Shown here: positions 60,973-64,000 of the stretch, piece after piece
How positions within the stretch are numbered: position 1 is the stretch's first letter
Layout: each line of letters starts with the position of its first letter
DNA from: Erythrobacter neustonensis
GTDB taxonomy: Bacteria; Pseudomonadota; Alphaproteobacteria; Sphingomonadales; Sphingomonadaceae
DNA: 64,000 bases
Direction: 5' to 3'
NCBI RefSeq assembly: GCF_001663175.1
Contig: NZ_CP016033.1
Location: 2,914,001-2,978,000 of the forward strand
Notes under the pieces: model-generated
Seen by the model: the letters and a program-made list of their open reading frames with translations, nothing else
Databases searched by the model: none
Told to the model about the DNA's origin: nothing
Translations under genes and position numbers: made by a program

Positions 60973-61668
60973 TCAACGAGCCGGGCGGACGCCGGAAGTC
61001 TGCGCTTCCAGCATCAGGCGGTCTTGCGCGGTCGGATCATGGGCAAGGATCTCGCCCTTGAAGATCCACACCTTGATCCCGATGATCCCGTAGGCGGTCA
61101 GCGCCTCGGTTTCGGCGTAATCGATGTTCGCACGCAGGGTGTGAAGCGGCACGCGGCCTTCACGGTACCATTCGACGCGGGCGATTTCCGCCCCGCCCAA
61201 ACGGCCGCCGCAAACGATCTTAATGCCTTCGGCGCCAAGACGCAGAGCCGACTGCACGGCGCGCTTCATCGCCCGGCGGAATGCCACGCGGCGAACCAGC
61301 TGGTCGGCGATGCCCTGAGCGACAAGCTTGGAATCGATTTCCGGCTTGCGGATCTCGACGATGTTCAGCTTCACGTCGCTCTTGGTCATCGTGGCGAGCT
61401 TCGAACGCAGCTTTTCGATGTCTGCGCCCTTCTTGCCGATGATGACACCGGGACGCGCCGCATAGATCGACACGCGGCACAGCTTGGCCGGACGCTCGAT
61501 CACCACCTTGGAAACTGCCGCCTGCGGCAGGTTCTTCATGATGTACTTGCGGATCGCGACATCTTCCTTGAGCAGCTGTGCATAGTCGCGCCCTTCGGCG
61601 TACCACCGGCTGTCCCAGGTGCGGTTGATCTGCAGGCGCAGACCGATCGGATTGCTCTTCTGGCCCAT
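60973..61668 (-). CDS. rpsC: 30S ribosomal protein S3
   Basis: A 231-residue protein from the ATG at 61668 ([20 protein letters not shown]). A KH-type GXXG segment is seen in [17 protein letters not shown], and the C-terminal domain has [20 protein letters not shown]. It sits at the mRNA entry with helicase activity. One base separates it from rplV. Confidence 0.98.
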   Translation of the reverse strand: MGQKSNPIGLRLQINRTWDSRWYAEGRDYAQLLKEDVAIRKYIMKNLPQAAVSKVVIERPAKLCRVSIYAARPGVIIGKKGADIEKLRSKLATMTKSDVKLNIVEIRKPEIDSKLVAQGIADQLVRRVAFRRAMKRAVQSALRLGAEGIKIVCGGRLGGAEIARVEWYREGRVPLHTLRANIDYAETEALTAYGIIGIKVWIFKGEILAHDPTAQDRLMLEAQTSGVRPAR

Positions 61669-61669
61669 C

Positions 61670-62047
61670 TTACGCCTCTTCTGCTTCGCGAACCACAATC
61701 CGCAGCCGCGAAAACGGCTTGAGGATCCGGGTCGACTTGCCGCGACCACGGGTGTGGAACCGCTTCATCGTCACCGACTTGCCGACCGAGGCTTCCGCCA
61801 CGATGAGCGCATCGACGTCGAGGTTGTGGTTGTTTTCAGCATTGGCGATCGCCGAAGCGAGAACCTTGCTGGCGTCACGTGCCATGGCCCGCTTCGAGAA
61901 GGCGAGGATGTTCAGCGCATCTTCGGCCTTCTTGCCACGGATCAGAGCGGCGACGAGGTTGAGCTTCTGCGCCGAACCACGGATCGTGGTGCCGACGGCC
62001 AGCGCCTCGTTATCGCCAACGCGGCGGGGTGCTTTTGCCTTGCCCAT
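61670..62047 (-). CDS. rplV: 50S ribosomal protein L22
   Basis: A 125-residue protein ([40 protein letters not shown] in the extended loop). Its loop reaches into the exit tunnel. The start overlaps the rpsS stop by one base (TAATG). Confidence 0.98.
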   Translation of the reverse strand: MGKAKAPRRVGDNEALAVGTTIRGSAQKLNLVAALIRGKKAEDALNILAFSKRAMARDASKVLASAIANAENNHNLDVDALIVAEASVGKSVTMKRFHTRGRGKSTRILKPFSRLRIVVREAEEA

Positions 62048-62322
62048 TAGCGCTTGCCCTTCTTGTCGGCAGCGTGGCCCGGGAAGGTGCGCGTGGGCGC
62101 AAATTCACCAAGCTTGTGACCGACCATTTCTTCCGAAACCGAAACGGGAATGAACTTGTGTCCATTGTAGACATTGAAGGTCAACCCGACGAACTGCGGC
62201 AGAATCGTGGAGCGACGCGACCAGGTCTTGATCGGCTTGGTGTTGCTCGCTTCCTGCGCGCCCTCTGCCTTCTTGAGCAGGCTCAGCTCGACAAACGGAC
62301 CTTTCCAGACGGAACGTGCCAT
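62047..62322 (-). CDS. rpsS: 30S ribosomal protein S19
   Basis: A 91-residue protein ([40 protein letters not shown]). It binds the 16S head. It follows rplB by 6 bp. Confidence 0.98.
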   Translation of the reverse strand: MARSVWKGPFVELSLLKKAEGAQEASNTKPIKTWSRRSTILPQFVGLTFNVYNGHKFIPVSVSEEMVGHKLGEFAPTRTFPGHAADKKGKR

Positions 62323-62328
62323 CGTCTT

Positions 62329-63165
62329 TTACCTCTTCTTCTTCGCGTGACGCGAACGGATGATCATCTTGTCCGTCTGCTTGTTGTGGCGAGTGCGAGC
62401 ACCCTTGGTCGGCTTGCCCCACGGCGTCACCGGATGGCGACCACCGGAGGTCCGGCCTTCACCACCACCGTGCGGGTGGTCGACCGGGTTCTTCGCAACA
62501 CCGCGGGTCAGCGGGCGGACGCCCATCCAACGCTTGCGGCCAGCCTTGGCGAAATTCTGGTTGGCGTTGTCGGGGTTCGACACCGCGCCCACCGTGCCCA
62601 TGCAATCGGCACGCAGGTAACGCTGTTCGCCCGAGTTCAGACGCACGATGACCATGGCGCGGTCACGACCGACGACCTGCACATAGGTGCCTGCCGAACG
62701 GGCGATCTGACCGCCCTTGCCCGGCTTCATCTCGACGTTGTGGCAGATCGTGCCGACCGGCATCTGACCCAGCAACATCGCATTGCCCGGCTTGGTGTCG
62801 GTCTTTTCGCCAGCCACCACCACGTCGCCGACAGCAAGACGCTGCGGAGCGATGATGTAGGTTTGCTCACCGTCTTCGTACTTCACCAGCGCGATGAAGG
62901 CGGTGCGGTTGGGGTCGTATTCCAGACGCTCGACCGTGGCCGGGGTGTCCCACTTGCGACGCTTGAAGTCGATGTAGCGGTACTTCTGCTTGTGACCACC
63001 GGCGATCCCGCGCGAGGTGACGTGACCCTTGTTGTTGCGGCCACCGGTCTTGTGCTTGCCTTCGGTAAGCGCCTTGACCGGCTTGCCCTTGTAGAGGGCC
63101 GACTTGTCGACCAGGATCAGACCGCGGCGCGCGGGACTGGTCGGCTTGTAGTTCTTGAGTGCCAT
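62329..63165 (-). CDS. rplB: 50S ribosomal protein L2
   Basis: A 278-residue protein. It starts [20 protein letters not shown]. The conserved peptidyl-transferase-proximal segment [20 protein letters not shown] contains the key His residues, followed by [20 protein letters not shown]. Its neighbours are rplW (23 bp) and rpsS. Confidence 0.99.
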   Translation of the reverse strand: MALKNYKPTSPARRGLILVDKSALYKGKPVKALTEGKHKTGGRNNKGHVTSRGIAGGHKQKYRYIDFKRRKWDTPATVERLEYDPNRTAFIALVKYEDGEQTYIIAPQRLAVGDVVVAGEKTDTKPGNAMLLGQMPVGTICHNVEMKPGKGGQIARSAGTYVQVVGRDRAMVIVRLNSGEQRYLRADCMGTVGAVSNPDNANQNFAKAGRKRWMGVRPLTRGVAKNPVDHPHGGGEGRTSGGRHPVTPWGKPTKGARTRHNKQTDKMIIRSRHAKKKR

Positions 63166-63188
63166 TGTTCGTTTCTCCGTCCCTGGCC

Positions 63189-63497
63189 TCAGATACCGCT
63201 GGTGATGTCGATCATTTCACCCTCGGCGAGGGTGACAATGGCCTTCTTCACGTCGGAGCGCTGATAGGCCTTGCCCTTCCAGCGCTTGGTCTTGCCCTTC
63301 TGGACCAGGGTGTTCACGGCGAGGACCTTCTTGTCGTAGATCGCCTCGATCGCTTCCTTGATCTGGGGCTTTGTCGCGGAACCCGCGACCTTGAAGACCA
63401 CGGCATTGAATTCCGACGCGAGCGTCGACTTTTCCGTGATGTGCGGCGCGATGATCACGTCGTAGTGACGCGCATCGACAGTCTGCTTCTTAGCCAT
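63189..63497 (-). CDS. rplW: 50S ribosomal protein L23
   Basis: A 102-residue protein ([40 protein letters not shown]). It docks trigger factor and SRP at the tunnel exit. The ATG overlaps the rplD stop by 8 bp. Confidence 0.98.
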   Translation of the reverse strand: MAKKQTVDARHYDVIIAPHITEKSTLASEFNAVVFKVAGSATKPQIKEAIEAIYDKKVLAVNTLVQKGKTKRWKGKAYQRSDVKKAIVTLAEGEMIDITSGI

Positions 63498-64000
63498 TGA
63501 AGCGCGCCTCCAGCTTTTCGACAGCGGCCTTGGTCAGCACCAGCGTGTCGTGGTTGAGGATGTCGTAGACATTGGCACCGATTGCGGGGAGCACGTTGAT
63601 CCCGCGCAGGTTGCCGGCAGCCTTCTTGAAGCCTGCATCGACCTGCTCGCCGTCGATCACCAGCACCTTGCCGGTCAGACCGGCCTTGGTGAGCTGACCC
63701 TTGAGCGCCTTGGTCTTGGCATCCGCCAGTTCGAGGCTGTCGACGATCACGAGACCGTTCTTGGCCTTGGTCGAAAGCGCCATCTTCAGGCCGAGGGCAC
63801 GGACCTTCTTGTTGAGCGACTGCTCGAAGTCACGCTTGCGCGCACCGTGAGCCTTACCACCACCGATGAAGATCGGGGCAGCACGGTCACCGTGACGGGC
63901 GGTACCACCACCCTTCTGCTTGCCGAACTTCTTGCCGGTGCGAGCAACGTCCGAACGCTCACGCGTCGGGCGGGCAGTGCCGCGGCGGTTTTCGAGCTGC
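63490..64000 (-). CDS. rplD: 50S ribosomal protein L4 (C-terminal part; runs off the window)
   Basis: The reverse strand from base 64000 reads in frame through [20 protein letters not shown], the [19 protein letters not shown] segment typical of L4 and KLEARFNG at the end. The start lies beyond the window; the Met at 63783 is internal. L4 lines the exit tunnel and in E. coli represses the S10 operon; whether that holds here cannot be seen. Confidence 0.97.
   Translation of the reverse strand, partial: QLENRRGTARPTRERSDVARTGKKFGKQKGGGTARHGDRAAPIFIGGGKAHGARKRDFEQSLNKKVRALGLKMALSTKAKNGLVIVDSLELADAKTKALKGQLTKAGLTGKVLVIDGEQVDAGFKKAAGNLRGINVLPAIGANVYDILNHDTLVLTKAAVEKLEARFNG

Overview
The window is a GC-rich (roughly 65% by eye) bacterial chromosome segment. 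Its gene families and gene order point to an alphaproteobacterium of the order Sphingomonadales, most likely an Erythrobacter/Porphyrobacter-type member. The pointers are cckA close to recA-alaS, slt facing dapA, a tandem of DUF4139 proteins one of which carries a VVTGSR motif, direct-repeat GTTC-N7-GTTC SOS boxes, and a four-cysteine adenylate kinase. The taxonomic placement is inference; no rRNA gene lies in the window. I found no tRNA, rRNA, CRISPR array, insertion sequence or prophage. Almost all of it reads as core chromosome with small accessory insertions.

Layout. 1-11.1 kb, mostly minus strand: alaS (5' end only), recA, two tandem secreted DUF4139 proteins, the cell-cycle hybrid kinase cckA, a DUF2062 membrane protein, smpB, then a plus-strand M14-type deacylase that sits between smpB and dapA. 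11.2-19.5 kb, plus strand: slt transglycosylase, greB, a small secreted protein, rlmN, a MOSC protein, two tandem glycine-zipper proteins, an SDR, and a cytochrome b / molybdopterin oxidoreductase pair. 19.5-28.7 kb: DUF1801, cyclopropane-fatty-acid synthase, a membrane acyltransferase, argG, rlpA, a terminase-small-subunit-like HTH protein and uvrA. 29.1-33.5 kb: a three-gene metal-chelate-type ABC importer and a SleB-type wall hydrolase. 33.5-41.9 kb: a TCA cluster mdh - small secreted protein - sucD - sucA - sucB - lpdA. 42-49.5 kb: DUF4403 lipoprotein, amidase, PepSY protein, TRIC-type channel, two related secreted zipper proteins and a SxxK serine hydrolase. 49.5-64 kb, minus strand: the distal S10 operon, the spc operon and the alpha operon (rplD partial through rplQ), with secY, adk, rpoA and an unexpected SRPBCC gene.

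How the parts work together. recA and uvrA each carry an exact alphaproteobacterial LexA-box pattern and so look SOS-controlled. The mdh-lpdA block covers consecutive TCA steps from 2-oxoglutarate to succinate plus malate oxidation, but sucC is absent. The ribosomal block is tightly packed (stop/start overlaps) in its S10/spc half, while the alpha half has its own sigma-70-like promoter, a leader of about 180 nt with stem-loops, and a hairpin in each intercistronic gap.

Nothing here is an obvious new defence or mobile system. The best leads are non-coding: the structured leader ahead of mdh, the alpha-operon leader, the dispersed GGGACAC repeat found at boundaries of accessory genes, and a recurring GTTCAGC motif ahead of envelope genes.
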